DNA from: an uncultured Clostridia bacterium | GTDB lineage: Bacteria; Bacillota; Clostridia; Oscillospirales; Acutalibacteraceae | Direction: 5' to 3' | Length of the DNA: 64,000 nucleotides | Assembly (NCBI GenBank): GCA_946555465.1 | Contig: CAMNST010000001.1 | Location: 248,001-312,000 of the forward strand | Notes under the pieces: generated by a model | The model's input: only the letters and a program-made list of their open reading frames with translations | What the model was told of the DNA's origin: nothing | Database searches by the model: none | Shown here: in pieces, positions 48,672-59,099 of the stretch | How the letters are laid out: each line of letters starts with the position of its first letter | Numbering within the stretch: the stretch's first letter is position 1 | Made by a program: the position numbers and the translations under genes

Positions 48672-49517
48672 TTATAAATTTTTATAAGCAAGCGGTTTTC
48701 TGTATTTGCCAAGGTCTTCACGGTTTCTGAAATCTCTTATTTTATCCATATCAAAATCTGCATAGATAATTCCGCTGAACAGTTCATCTGCAACAACAAT
48801 TTCGTTATCGGCAGCACCGCCGTTCTCACTCCATACAATAGGACTGTATGCACATGAATTGCCTTTATCCGTTCCCGGCGGATTTGCCATTGCAACACCG
48901 CACATATTTTCCATTGCCCGAACAGATAATTCCATAAGTCTTGGTTTCATTGTCCGGCAAGAGTTCGGCACCATAATAAGTTCTGCACCTAAAAGCATCA
49001 ACTCTCTTGCACTTTCGGGATATTCCCTGTCATAGCAAATCATTGTGCCGATATGAATTCCGTCAACAATACAAACTTTAAATTCCGATCCGCATTCAAC
49101 ATATTTTTCAAGCGAAAAATCACAAGTATGCACTTTTGAATATTCAAGAACAATTTCACCGTTTCTGTCTATGATAAACGCTGTATTGCGCGGGAGAGTA
49201 TGCCCTTTCGTAAATGCTGTTATTTCAACATTTATGCAATATTCTTTTGCTGCCTGGTGAATTTTTCTGATATGAATATCATCCGCACTCAGTGCAGAAG
49301 TGCACCACTTTTTAAACGCAGCATTATCGCAGACATCACATAGATCCGGCATCGTTTCCAAAATATCAGGAAAACAGTATGAGGTAAGAAAACACTCAGG
49401 AAACAAAACAAAATCAGCATTATTTTCTTTCGCCTCTGCAATATAATCAATAGCAGACTGCGTATTGAAATCAATATCAAATGGTTTTGCATTACTTTGA
49501 ATTATTGCTGTTCTCAT
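48672..49517 (-). CDS. Carbon-nitrogen hydrolase (nitrilase superfamily)
   Basis: E-K-C triad: LFPECFL, YSKVHTCDF, TMICYDREYPESAR. Confidence 0.92.
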   Translation of the reverse strand: MRTAIIQSNAKPFDIDFNTQSAIDYIAEAKENNADFVLFPECFLTSYCFPDILETMPDLCDVCDNAAFKKWCTSALSADDIHIRKIHQAAKEYCINVEITAFTKGHTLPRNTAFIIDRNGEIVLEYSKVHTCDFSLEKYVECGSEFKVCIVDGIHIGTMICYDREYPESARELMLLGAELIMVPNSCRTMKPRLMELSVRAMENMCGVAMANPPGTDKGNSCAYSPIVWSENGGAADNEIVVADELFSGIIYADFDMDKIRDFRNREDLGKYRKPLAYKNL

Positions 49518-49520
49518 AAA

Positions 49521-50045
49521 TCAACTTTCTCCTGTATAATTTTTCAACAACTTTTCACGTTTTTTATAATCCGGCATATAATGATGAATCAAATCATAAA
49601 AATTTTTAGAATGATTATGGTGCTTTATATGGGCAAGTTCGTGAACAACAACATAATCTATTGCTTCAATAGGATACTGCATAAGATAGCACGAGAAACA
49701 AAGACTGTTTTTTCCGCTGCAGGAACCAAATTGCTTTTTGGCTTTCGTTATTTTTACTGAAGTCGGATACAGATTCATAAGAGATGAATAATATTCAACA
49801 CGCTGAGGTATTATTTGACGTGCAGACACAATCAGCAAATTTAACTGTTCATCAGTTAAATTGAATTTTTCAAGTTGCTGTTTTTTCTTCTCACATGCTT
49901 TTGAAAGCCAATTTTCATTCTTTTCTACAAATAATTTTATCTGTTCTTCAGTCATACCATATGGCGCCCTGACAATAGCGTTCAGTTCATCATCCACTGA
50001 AAGAGACATCGTTTTTCTGTCTGACCTGATTACTCTAACAATCAT
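49521..50045 (-). CDS. YgjP-like (DUF45) metallopeptidase
   Basis: VVHELAHIKHHNHSKNFY zinc motif. Confidence 0.9.
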   Translation of the reverse strand: MIVRVIRSDRKTMSLSVDDELNAIVRAPYGMTEEQIKLFVEKNENWLSKACEKKKQQLEKFNLTDEQLNLLIVSARQIIPQRVEYYSSLMNLYPTSVKITKAKKQFGSCSGKNSLCFSCYLMQYPIEAIDYVVVHELAHIKHHNHSKNFYDLIHHYMPDYKKREKLLKNYTGES

Positions 50046-50049
50046 AACG

Positions 50050-52197
50050 TTACTCTTTCGGTTTTATCATGGTAAGACCTATACGTTTTCTTTCGATATC
50101 AAGAGAAATAACCCATACATTAACTATATCGCCCACTTTGAGCACATCACCGGGATGTTTAATATATTTGTTTGTTATCTGAGAAATATGAACCAATCCA
50201 TCCTGATGAACGCCGATATCAACAAAAGCACCAAAGTCAATAACATTTCTGACTGTGCCTTTCAGTTGCATTCCGACTTTAAGATCTTCCATACCTATTA
50301 CATCGGTTCTCAGCATCGGTGCAGGCAGTTCATCACGCGGGTCTCTTCCGGGTTTAGCAAGTTCCTTTGAAATATCAATAAGTGTCGGCTCACCTATACC
50401 GAGTTTTTCGGCAAGTGCAAGACTGCCGACTGTTTCAATATAGGTTTTTACGGATTCAACATTTCCTTTTCTTACATCTTCATCTGTTACACCTGAAAGT
50501 TTGAGCAGATTTTTTGCCGCTGCATAACTTTCGGGATGCACCCCCGTATTATCAAGCACATTTTCACTCTCTGCAACCCTGAGGAAACCTGCACACTGTT
50601 CAAATGCTTTCGGACCGAGTTTTGATACTTTTTTAATCTGTTCACGTGAAGTGAATTCTCCGTTTTCCTGTCTGAATGCAACAATATTGTTTGCAACTGC
50701 AGATGATATGCCGGCAACTCTGTTAAGAAGTTGTGCAGATGCAGTGTTGAGATCAACACCCACCGAGTTTACGCAGTCTTCAACAACACCGTCAAGGGCA
50801 TTGCTGAGTTGATTCTGCGGCATATCGTGCTGATACTGACCGACGCCTATCGACTTTGGGTCTATTTTAACCAGTTCGGCAAGCGGATCCTGAAGCCTTC
50901 TGGCAATGGAAACTGCACTTCTCAAAGAAACATCATACTCGGGAAATTCCTGAGCAGCAAGTTTTGATGCCGAATAAACCGAAGCACCTGCTTCACTCAC
51001 GACCATATATGTTATACCGCAGTCAAGTTCTCTTATTACCTCTGCAGCAAAAACTTCTGTCTCATGAGAAGCAGTGCCGTTGCCGATTGAAAACATCTGA
51101 ACATTATACTTTTTCACAAAATTTTTGATAATTTTTTTTGCCTCTTCAACTTTATTGTGCGGCGGAACGGGATAAATTACGCCTGTATCAAGAACCTTTC
51201 CCGTTGCATCAACTACCGCTACTTTGCAGCCCGTTCGGTACCCCGGGTCAAGACCCAGCGTTACTTTGCCTTTTACCGGAGGCTGCATTAAGAGTTGACG
51301 TGTATTCTTTGCAAAAACTTCTATAGCCGTTTCACTTGCTTTATCTGTAAGTTCATTTCTGATTTCTCTTTCAATGGAAGGAAAAATAAGTCTTGTGTAA
51401 GAATCCTCTATGGCCTCTTTTACGGTATCAGTTGTCGGAGAATTATTCTTTATATGAAGATTATTAAGAATTGCAAGTGCCGTGATTTTATCAAAATCAA
51501 CAGAAACTTTAAGAAAACCTTCTTTTTCTCCCCTGTTTACTGCCAGAACTCTGTGGGATGCTATTGAAATAACAGGTTCGCTATAGTTTTCATACATCTG
51601 ATAAACGCCCAAATCTTCTTTAGTGCCTACGGCAACAATATTAGCATTATGCTTGCAGGAATATCTGAGCATTTTTCTTCCGGCAGGATCATCTGAAACC
51701 ATTTCTGCAATAATATCTTTAGCGCCGTTTACCGCATCTTCAACCGTTTCAACCTCTTCATTGAGATAATCAAGAGCCAGTTGCTGCGGTGAGGGGCTGT
51801 CTGCTTTCTGAGCATATATAGAATCGGCAAGGCCCTGCAGTCCTTTTGACTTTGCAACAGATGCCCTTGTTTTTCTTTTGGGACGAAACGGTCTGTATAT
51901 ATCTTCAAGTTCCGTAAGCGTTGCCGCATTTTCGATAGATATTCTTATTTCATCGGTCATAAGTTCCTGTTCTTCAATAGAATTTATGATTTTTTCTTTC
52001 TGCTCTTCCATATTCCTGAGATAGGCAAGACGATCGGAAAGAGAACGCAGCAACTGGTCATCAAGAGAGCCTGTTGCTTCTTTTCGGTATCGGGCAATAA
52101 ACGGAATAGTGTTTCCGGCGTCTATAAGAGACACAGTATTTTCCACCTGCCAGGGTTTAAGCGAAAATTCCTGTGTGAGTTTTAAAATAATATCCAT
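50050..52197 (-). CDS. tex: Tex-like transcription accessory protein with S1 domain
   Basis: IPFIARYRKEATGSLDD; GLDPGYRTGCKVAVVD; C-terminal S1 (GTVRNVIDFGAFVDIGVHQDGLVHIS). Confidence 0.96.
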   Translation of the reverse strand: MDIILKLTQEFSLKPWQVENTVSLIDAGNTIPFIARYRKEATGSLDDQLLRSLSDRLAYLRNMEEQKEKIINSIEEQELMTDEIRISIENAATLTELEDIYRPFRPKRKTRASVAKSKGLQGLADSIYAQKADSPSPQQLALDYLNEEVETVEDAVNGAKDIIAEMVSDDPAGRKMLRYSCKHNANIVAVGTKEDLGVYQMYENYSEPVISIASHRVLAVNRGEKEGFLKVSVDFDKITALAILNNLHIKNNSPTTDTVKEAIEDSYTRLIFPSIEREIRNELTDKASETAIEVFAKNTRQLLMQPPVKGKVTLGLDPGYRTGCKVAVVDATGKVLDTGVIYPVPPHNKVEEAKKIIKNFVKKYNVQMFSIGNGTASHETEVFAAEVIRELDCGITYMVVSEAGASVYSASKLAAQEFPEYDVSLRSAVSIARRLQDPLAELVKIDPKSIGVGQYQHDMPQNQLSNALDGVVEDCVNSVGVDLNTASAQLLNRVAGISSAVANNIVAFRQENGEFTSREQIKKVSKLGPKAFEQCAGFLRVAESENVLDNTGVHPESYAAAKNLLKLSGVTDEDVRKGNVESVKTYIETVGSLALAEKLGIGEPTLIDISKELAKPGRDPRDELPAPMLRTDVIGMEDLKVGMQLKGTVRNVIDFGAFVDIGVHQDGLVHISQITNKYIKHPGDVLKVGDIVNVWVISLDIERKRIGLTMIKPKE

Positions 52198-52355
52198 TAT
52201 AAATCCTTTCAAACCATATTAATATTGAGTTTATTTTAGCAGATTTTAAAATAATATGCAATTTCAATTTTAAGCCTTAAAATATTGTAATCATCAATCA
52301 TTTTTGATATTATTAGAATATAGATTCATATACTGTATTATTAGGAGAACGACTG

Positions 52356-52874
52356 ATGGGATTTACAGAACTTGCAAAAAGCAGATTTTCATGCAGAAAA
52401 TTCAAAGATGACAAAGTGGAACAGAAAAAAATAGATAAGATACTTGAAACTGCACTTGCCGCTCCGACAGCGGTGAACAAACAGCCGCAGAAAATTATTG
52501 TTTTAACAGATGAAGAAAAACTGTTAAAACTTAAGGAATGCACAAAATATACTTTTGATGCACCTCTTTGTTTTATTATTTGTGCAGATAAAAGCAAAGC
52601 CTATATCAGAGGTTATGACTCAAAAAATTCTTATGAAATTGATGCAAGCATTGTTACAACACATATGATGCTTGCAGCACAGGATTTAGGGCTCGGCACA
52701 ACGTGGGTAATGGCTTTCAATCCGAAGAAAGTTGAAGAATGCTTTAATATACCTGATAATCTTGAAGTAATTGCACTTCTGCCCACAGGATATCCGGGCG
52801 AAGATGTTCAGATAAATCCTTTGCATTACAAATCTGTTTCTCTTGAAGAAATGGTCAGTTACAATGAAATATAA
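52356..52874 (+). CDS. Nitroreductase family protein
   Basis: SRFSCRKFKDDKVEQKKIDKILETALAAPTAVNKQPQKIIV. Confidence 0.92.
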   Translation: MGFTELAKSRFSCRKFKDDKVEQKKIDKILETALAAPTAVNKQPQKIIVLTDEEKLLKLKECTKYTFDAPLCFIICADKSKAYIRGYDSKNSYEIDASIVTTHMMLAAQDLGLGTTWVMAFNPKKVEECFNIPDNLEVIALLPTGYPGEDVQINPLHYKSVSLEEMVSYNEI

Positions 52875-52879
52875 AAACA

Positions 52880-52913
52880 ACATCTCTGCTCAGAAGCAGA
52901 GATGTTACTTTTG
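52880..52913. terminator. Intrinsic terminator
   Basis: AACATCTCTGCTcagAAGCAGAGATGTT followed by acttttg. Confidence 0.75.
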
Positions 52914-53204
52914 TGGATGGAGCATTTTTAAAAACAAACAGAGAAAAAATGAAAAAGTATTTTATGAATTGAATGAGGAGAAACTCCGGCCCCGTTTAAT
53001 TGTTTTCCACTGAGGAGAAAAATGAAAATAAAATTTCTTTTGCAATTTATTATCTATTGCATAATTGATTATAAATAACTTATTTTGCCTAACTATTACA
53101 CATAAATGAATAAAGTTTGATAATTATTAACTTTTTGTTACAGATTTCATAATTATATGCAAACAAATGTAATACCTTGTTAACAACAGAAAGGCTGAAA
53201 GATT

Positions 53205-54356
53205 ATGTATGATTTAATGCATTACATAGAAGAATACGGAGATTATACTTTTGAAGAAGAAAAATTCAATGAAATAGACGCACTTCTTTTTTCGCAGCTT
53301 GCATATGTAAATTACTCTGCAATCGTATGCAAATTTGACAGCGATGTTGAAACCGATCTTCAGGAAGTATCAAGGCAGTTTTTTTATCTTTATAACGACG
53401 ATGATATTAAAGATGAAATTTCAATAGTTTATAAAGCATGTATGCTGTTAAAACAGTGTGCTAAAAAAAAGAGATACAAAAACGTAAAAATGCTGAAATT
53501 TGCAAACAATGTAAATGACAAAATCGACAAACAGTTTTCTGCAGTCAGTTTTTATTTGAACGATAAAATTGATGTTATTGCTTTCAGAGGTACAGACACA
53601 ACAATAACAGGTATCAAAGAATCGGCAATGCTCAGTTATATGTTCCCGGTTCCGGCTCAGATTGAAGGCCTGTATTATTTTCAGGAAAGTGCAATGCTTT
53701 CAAATCGTGATATAATAATCTGCGGTCATTCAAAAGGCGGAAATCTTGCAACTTTTGCAGGAGTAAACTGCTCAAATTCACTCAAAAAAAGAATTATCGG
53801 AATTTATGAATTTGATGCACCCGGGTTTCCTAAAGAAATGATAGAGAGATACGATTATATACATATGAAAAACCGAATTTTTTCATATATCCCCAGCCGT
53901 TCAATAATCGGATGTATGCTTTATCACAACACCTCGCTGAAAATTGTAAGCAGCACAAACGAAAACCTTAAACAGCATCAGGTAAGTTCATGGCAGATTG
54001 AAAAAAACCATTTTATATTTGTAAACGAAACAGATGCTGTGAGCAAATTTATCGACAAATATATAAAAGAACTTTGCGAAACTGTTGGTGAAGATAATAT
54101 AGAAGATGTTTTTGAAACTATCTTTGATTTTCTTGAAGATACAGGAATAAAAGAATATGATGATATAAAAAATTTTGATATCACCAAACTGATTAAGGCA
54201 ATGCAGTCAATAAAAAACATTGATTCGGCAAAACGGGAGAATATTGAAAATACAATTAAACATGCTATAAAAGAATTATCCGTTCTGATATATGAGCAGA
54301 AACTGAAAACAGTTGCCATACCCAAACTCAAAACGGATAGAATTATCAATCAATGA
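53205..54356 (+). CDS. DUF2974 / Mbeg1-like alpha/beta hydrolase
   Basis: IAFRGTDTTITG; GHSKGGNLA nucleophile elbow; ends in 11-nt overlap with convergent gene. Confidence 0.85.
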   Translation: MYDLMHYIEEYGDYTFEEEKFNEIDALLFSQLAYVNYSAIVCKFDSDVETDLQEVSRQFFYLYNDDDIKDEISIVYKACMLLKQCAKKKRYKNVKMLKFANNVNDKIDKQFSAVSFYLNDKIDVIAFRGTDTTITGIKESAMLSYMFPVPAQIEGLYYFQESAMLSNRDIIICGHSKGGNLATFAGVNCSNSLKKRIIGIYEFDAPGFPKEMIERYDYIHMKNRIFSYIPSRSIIGCMLYHNTSLKIVSSTNENLKQHQVSSWQIEKNHFIFVNETDAVSKFIDKYIKELCETVGEDNIEDVFETIFDFLEDTGIKEYDDIKNFDITKLIKAMQSIKNIDSAKRENIENTIKHAIKELSVLIYEQKLKTVAIPKLKTDRIINQ

Positions 54357-55563
54357 TATTAAGTTCCTGCAAAAGTTCCTGCTGAATTTTTGAAACATCA
54401 CTCCCCGACGAAATCTGAGAAATAACATTTTTAGTGTGTTCACGCTTTTTAAACAAACCATCCCACAATCTGTTAAGACACGCAACAGGATAAAGCCATT
54501 TATGCTTTTTGGCATACGGATAACATTTCTGCAGATATTCGCTGCCCGGAAAAGCCATTTTTAAAATTATTTTTATTTTTGAAAGAAGCGGCATTTTTCC
54601 GTTTTTATATTCAATGTCTTTAACATACGAAACAGGAACAGAATTTATTTTATAACCGAAACTGCCGCCTTCAATTATAATCTTTTCAAGATTTTCAAGC
54701 AGTTTTAACTCGTTATTAAAATTGAAATATGGATTTATCGGTGTATCAAACCAGAAAGCCGCAAGTGAAAGAAGCACTTGTGCACTCTTCTGCCTCCCTG
54801 CCCTGTTGCATAACGCAATAAAATCATCCTGATTAAAATTCTTGATATTTCTTACCGCAACGTCAATATCCATAAGCATTCTTATACCTGCACCGCGGTA
54901 ATTTAAGTGCTTGGACATATGACAGACAATATAAAGAAGATGCGTTATATCATCAAGAATATAAGTACATCCATCTTTTTTGGTACAAAGAGAGAATATA
55001 TTTTCAAAATAATCAGAATCAACATCTGCATTATTATGAATTTCTATATTGATATCACCATTTTCAAAAATCAGTGTATCTGCATTTTCCGAAATTAAAT
55101 TATAACCGGTATTTTTACATAAGATTTTCTTAACGGAGTCAAAATTTTCTTTTTCTACAATAACATCAATATCGCCGCTGGTTCTGAATTCAGGAACAGG
55201 ATATAAATCTTTTATAACCGCACCTTTAACAAAGATATGATTAATGCTGCTCTCATTCAGAATTTTTTTTACATCGAAAATAATGTTTTGTTTTATCTCA
55301 TAGTTCTGAATTGTATATCCGAGTTGCTGGCGAAAATTTGAATAAATTTCTGCATCAGGCTTATTTTCATCGGGAATAAGCATTATTTCCTGCGCAATAA
55401 CTGCAGTGATATTATGAATTACAGAAAGCCGATATATTTCATTCCATGCAACCGTCTGAAATGCGGGAGTTTTATTATTAAGAAAACACGATATAAGATA
55501 CACAAAATACTGACTTTCTTTTTCCATAAACACACCCCTTTTTTCTATATGATAGCAAAACAC
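54346..55563 (-). CDS. Nucleotidyltransferase family protein (NTP_transf_5-like)
   Basis: HIFVKGAVIKDLYPVPEFRTSGDIDVIV; LLYIVCHMSKHLNYRGAGIRMLMDIDV. Confidence 0.82.
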   Translation of the reverse strand: MFCYHIEKRGVFMEKESQYFVYLISCFLNNKTPAFQTVAWNEIYRLSVIHNITAVIAQEIMLIPDENKPDAEIYSNFRQQLGYTIQNYEIKQNIIFDVKKILNESSINHIFVKGAVIKDLYPVPEFRTSGDIDVIVEKENFDSVKKILCKNTGYNLISENADTLIFENGDINIEIHNNADVDSDYFENIFSLCTKKDGCTYILDDITHLLYIVCHMSKHLNYRGAGIRMLMDIDVAVRNIKNFNQDDFIALCNRAGRQKSAQVLLSLAAFWFDTPINPYFNFNNELKLLENLEKIIIEGGSFGYKINSVPVSYVKDIEYKNGKMPLLSKIKIILKMAFPGSEYLQKCYPYAKKHKWLYPVACLNRLWDGLFKKREHTKNVISQISSGSDVSKIQQELLQELNIID

Positions 55564-55592
55564 AGAAGAAATATCAACTTATATTAAAGATT

Positions 55593-55620
55593 TAAAGCCG
55601 CAGTAACAACTGCGGCTTTA
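55593..55620. terminator. Intrinsic terminator
   Basis: TAAAGCCGCAGT-aaca-ACTGCGGCTTTA. Confidence 0.75.
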
Positions 55621-55629
55621 TGTTACGAT

Positions 55630-56970
55630 TTATTCACTTTTTAATTCGTTCATTAATTTATCATGAAATTCCGGCTGTTTATCACGAACAACTTTAGCAG
55701 GAATAAAACAGAAAAGCATTATAACTGCTGCACCCAAAAACAGTTCCATCGGATAAACAATATTTTCAGCAGCAACACCTTTATTTGCCGAATTAATGAT
55801 AAACTGTGCAACAACAGGACCTATTACCATAGGCACCAAAACATACATAACCATACGGCATCCCTGGAAAAGACCTTCTTTTCCCTTTGGAATATAGTCT
55901 CTGTAGGATGCAGTGAAAAGCCCTGCCATTACAAGGCTTACACCGATAACAAGAATACCGCCCACAATAAGAACAGCAATAAGAACGGTCTCATTTTTTC
56001 CTACAAGGAATTTTGATGCCCATATAATTAAGCAGCCGATAATGCCCGCTGCTATTGTAGGGTAATAAAAATGCTTTTTACCGTGTTTATCCATCAGTGA
56101 TGAAACAAATACTGAAATCAGTGCGGCGCAAACCATAATAATTCCCACGGGAATTATGTAATTTTTTATTTTAAGTGTTCCCTCAACGATATTGAAAAGG
56201 TAATTAACATATACCTGATATGCAACTGCAGACACCATATTTCCTGCAAGACAGATATAAAGCATTTTATTCTGCTTAATCACCTTTGGCTGAAGGGAAT
56301 AAGTAAAATCAGATAATACGGAATTTTCTTTATTCGGTTTAATTCCCTTTTTATCTTTCAGGAAAAACAAACCGATTATACCGCTTATTGAAGGGATAAT
56401 TCCTAAAATCATAAAGAATTTTTTCCAGTCATCCGGAGTTGCATCTGCATTTGTAAGACTGTCAAAACCGCCGAATACAACTGCAAGAGCAAAAAGCGGC
56501 ATAATTGCAAGAACGGTATCTACCTTTGCTCTGTTTGATGTATTTGAAATATCTGTTACCCATGCATTAAATGCGGCATCATTGCTGATTGAACCGATAA
56601 CAGACATTATGCAGTCCATAGCAACAACCAGTATAACAAGAGGAAGAACTTTTTCTGATGACGGATTCATCGGAACAAGGGCAAAAATCATAATGGTAAA
56701 ACCCCATATCAGATAACCCCAGCAAATAAAGGATTTTCGTTTTCCCGTACGATCGCACAAGGCCCCGCCGATAAGCGTTGACAAAGTTGCGAAAACCGCG
56801 GAAAAGGCAACCATTAATGTTGTTGCATACGGTGCACGTGTAATTTCATTTTGCATAAACCGTGAAAAATACATATTTTCAACAATCCATGCAATCTGTC
56901 CTATCAGGCCGAAAAGAATAAGCGAAAACCATGTTTTTGCGCCCAGTGCACCTACTTTTTTCTCTTTCAT
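55630..56970 (-). CDS. MFS transporter (GPH/SLC45-like)
   Basis: 12-TM-like hydrophobicity; GGALCDRTGKRKSFICWGY. Confidence 0.85.
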   Translation of the reverse strand: MKEKKVGALGAKTWFSLILFGLIGQIAWIVENMYFSRFMQNEITRAPYATTLMVAFSAVFATLSTLIGGALCDRTGKRKSFICWGYLIWGFTIMIFALVPMNPSSEKVLPLVILVVAMDCIMSVIGSISNDAAFNAWVTDISNTSNRAKVDTVLAIMPLFALAVVFGGFDSLTNADATPDDWKKFFMILGIIPSISGIIGLFFLKDKKGIKPNKENSVLSDFTYSLQPKVIKQNKMLYICLAGNMVSAVAYQVYVNYLFNIVEGTLKIKNYIIPVGIIMVCAALISVFVSSLMDKHGKKHFYYPTIAAGIIGCLIIWASKFLVGKNETVLIAVLIVGGILVIGVSLVMAGLFTASYRDYIPKGKEGLFQGCRMVMYVLVPMVIGPVVAQFIINSANKGVAAENIVYPMELFLGAAVIMLFCFIPAKVVRDKQPEFHDKLMNELKSE

Positions 56971-57057
56971 AATTTTGCCCCTTTTCTTTTAGTATATCAC
57001 TAATTACAAAAAAAGAAAAGAGCATTATTAAAAACAATAACGCTCTTTTTCAATCAT

Positions 57058-57666
57058 TTATTCTGAATACTCTCGAACTCTGAATTTTGCACCTGTTGAT
57101 TCACAAACCTTTCGTGACTTTTCAATATCTTCTTCAGGTATTACGTCAACAACGGTCATTCTTACATCATCGCAATATTTTACGCAATCACTTGTAAATT
57201 TAAGCATAGCATCAAAAGCCTTGCCGGGGAATCTGTTTTTTGTAATTTTATCATATTGCTCTGAAGTAGGTTCATTAAGAGAAACAGAAACACTGTCAAC
57301 AACCGAACAGATAAGTTCTGCCGTCTCTTTTTCATTAATTAAATCAGAAAGTCCGTTCGTATTAAGTCTGAGTTTTATTGAAGGATTTATTGTTTTGATA
57401 TACTTTGCAGTTTCGATAAGATTATCAAGGGCATTTGTAGGCTCACCGTAACCGCAGAAAACTGCGTTTTCAATTCTTGTAAAATCGTAATCGTCAACTG
57501 CCTTTTTTATTTCATCAAGAGTAGGCTCTGTTTTAAACCAAAGACTGTCGGCACTGCCTATTGCATCAAAATTGCTTCTTATGCAGAAAGTACATCTGCA
57601 AGGACATTTATTTGTGAGATTAATATAAGTTGAACCATTATAATCATAAATAATATCTGCCATCAT
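57058..57666 (-). CDS. Short radical SAM protein (TatD-associated type)
   Basis: YINLTNKCPCRCTFCIRSN CxxxCxxC cluster; AVFCGYGEPTNALDNLIETAKYI. Confidence 0.85.
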   Translation of the reverse strand: MMADIIYDYNGSTYINLTNKCPCRCTFCIRSNFDAIGSADSLWFKTEPTLDEIKKAVDDYDFTRIENAVFCGYGEPTNALDNLIETAKYIKTINPSIKLRLNTNGLSDLINEKETAELICSVVDSVSVSLNEPTSEQYDKITKNRFPGKAFDAMLKFTSDCVKYCDDVRMTVVDVIPEEDIEKSRKVCESTGAKFRVREYSE

Positions 57667-58232
57667 TTTTCTCCTATTGCTTTTTGAATTTTTATTTTGA
57701 AATTGAGTTTATCAAGTGCTAAACCCACTATTATAAATACAATTAAACTGCCTGTCGGCTGAAGCCAGCCTGTTGTGAATGCCGAAACAAAAGCAAATTT
57801 TGTTCCGTACATAATAAGTTCCGCAACAAGATAACCGAATATCGTTACAAGGCTTGTGGGAATCAACATTAAAATTGTATAAACCGATATAATCTTATCA
57901 TCTTTATTCATTTTCTTCAAGTAAATTCTTATAAAAATAAAAGGAAGTGCATTGAGTGCTTTTATGATAAGTGTAGGTATCGCCCAGTTGGCAGCACCTG
58001 TAAGGATATCTGCAAGCGCAGCACCTGCCGACGAAGCAAGCAGTGCATACGGTGCAGGAAGAACACAGGAGGCAATATAGATCATTGAATCACCGAAGTG
58101 CGTATATCCTGAATGGGCGGATGGTGCAATATGAATTATTGTACCTACAGTTACAAGTGCCATAAAAATTCCTGTATATGTAATTTTTGATGTTTTAGTT
58201 TTCATAAGCCAAATCTCCCAGATAGCGTTCAA
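57663..58232 (-). CDS. ECF transporter S component, probably for a vitamin B6 vitamer
   Basis: Multi-TM; TGIFMALVTVGTIIHI; overlaps the downstream end of the pyridoxamine-kinase-like gene. Confidence 0.72.
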   Translation of the reverse strand: MNAIWEIWLMKTKTSKITYTGIFMALVTVGTIIHIAPSAHSGYTHFGDSMIYIASCVLPAPYALLASSAGAALADILTGAANWAIPTLIIKALNALPFIFIRIYLKKMNKDDKIISVYTILMLIPTSLVTIFGYLVAELIMYGTKFAFVSAFTTGWLQPTGSLIVFIIVGLALDKLNFKIKIQKAIGEK

Positions 58233-59001
58233 AATCTATTCCGTCATTTCTGTCTGAAATATCGGAATATTTAATAGCCTTTTCCAAAAATGATGATGCC
58301 AGTTTAACTGATGAAATTATACTTTTACCGTTCATTACCGCACCAAGAACTATCGAAACAAATAAATCACCTGTTCCGCTGAAGGAACCGCCGTATTTTT
58401 TTGACGAAATGCGGGTAAAATCATTTTCACTGTAAACAAGATTTGTAATCCTATCATTTTCATCAAAACCTGTTACTATAATATTTTTTATTCCCAGTTT
58501 CTTCACTTTCTCTACGCATTTTTCAATATCATTTATGGTTTTGCAGAATGGTTCATCTGCAAGTATTGAAAGTTCCGAAACGTTAGGTGTTATAATATCG
58601 GCACGGCTGCATAAAGTTCTGATTTTATCAGTCATCTTATCCGTAAATCCATCATAAAGTTTTCCGCCGTCAGCCATAACTGGGTCAACAGCAAGAATCG
58701 TATTTTCACATTTAAAAGCATCAATAAAATTATTGATTAAATCAATCTGTTTTTCGTCACAGACATATCCGGTAAGTATTCCGTCAAAAGAAACACCGAG
58801 TTTTCTCCACTCATTCATAAACGCCTGCATATAATCTGTCATTGATAAAACACGATAGGACTTATATCCTGTCTGGTTTGAAAGTATTGCAGTCGGAAGC
58901 GGATGTGCTTCGCACCCCATAACGGAGAGAACCGGAATTGCCGCAGTAAGAGAGCATTTTCCAAAACCCGATAAATCATTGATTACTGCACATTTTTTCA
59001 A
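58195..59001 (-). CDS. Pyridoxal/pyridoxamine kinase-like protein (TTG start likely)
   Basis: KCAVINDLSGFGKCSLTAAIPVLSVMGCEAHPLPTAILSNQTGY; DPVMADGGKLYDGF. Confidence 0.88.
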   Translation of the reverse strand: MKKCAVINDLSGFGKCSLTAAIPVLSVMGCEAHPLPTAILSNQTGYKSYRVLSMTDYMQAFMNEWRKLGVSFDGILTGYVCDEKQIDLINNFIDAFKCENTILAVDPVMADGGKLYDGFTDKMTDKIRTLCSRADIITPNVSELSILADEPFCKTINDIEKCVEKVKKLGIKNIIVTGFDENDRITNLVYSENDFTRISSKKYGGSFSGTGDLFVSIVLGAVMNGKSIISSVKLASSFLEKAIKYSDISDRNDGIDFERYLGDLAYEN

Positions 59002-59051
59002 AATCTGCCAACCCCCTCTTGAATCATTTCCAAAATAATTATATAATGAAA

Positions 59052-59064
59052 CTGTAATCTGTAA
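59052..59064. promoter_or_regulatory. Tandem repeat in the divergent B6-module intergenic region
   Basis: CTGTAA-t-CTGTAA, 7-nt period. Confidence 0.35.
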
Positions 59065-59099
59065 AATATACAATTTTAATATTTTTTTAAGGTACAGTT

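Noticed and set aside
52914-53204. Tiny ORFs such as MKIKFLLQFIIYCIIDYK after GAGGAG at ~53010
   Set aside because: 18 codons in AT-rich DNA, no terminator or conserved partner visible; cannot separate from chance.
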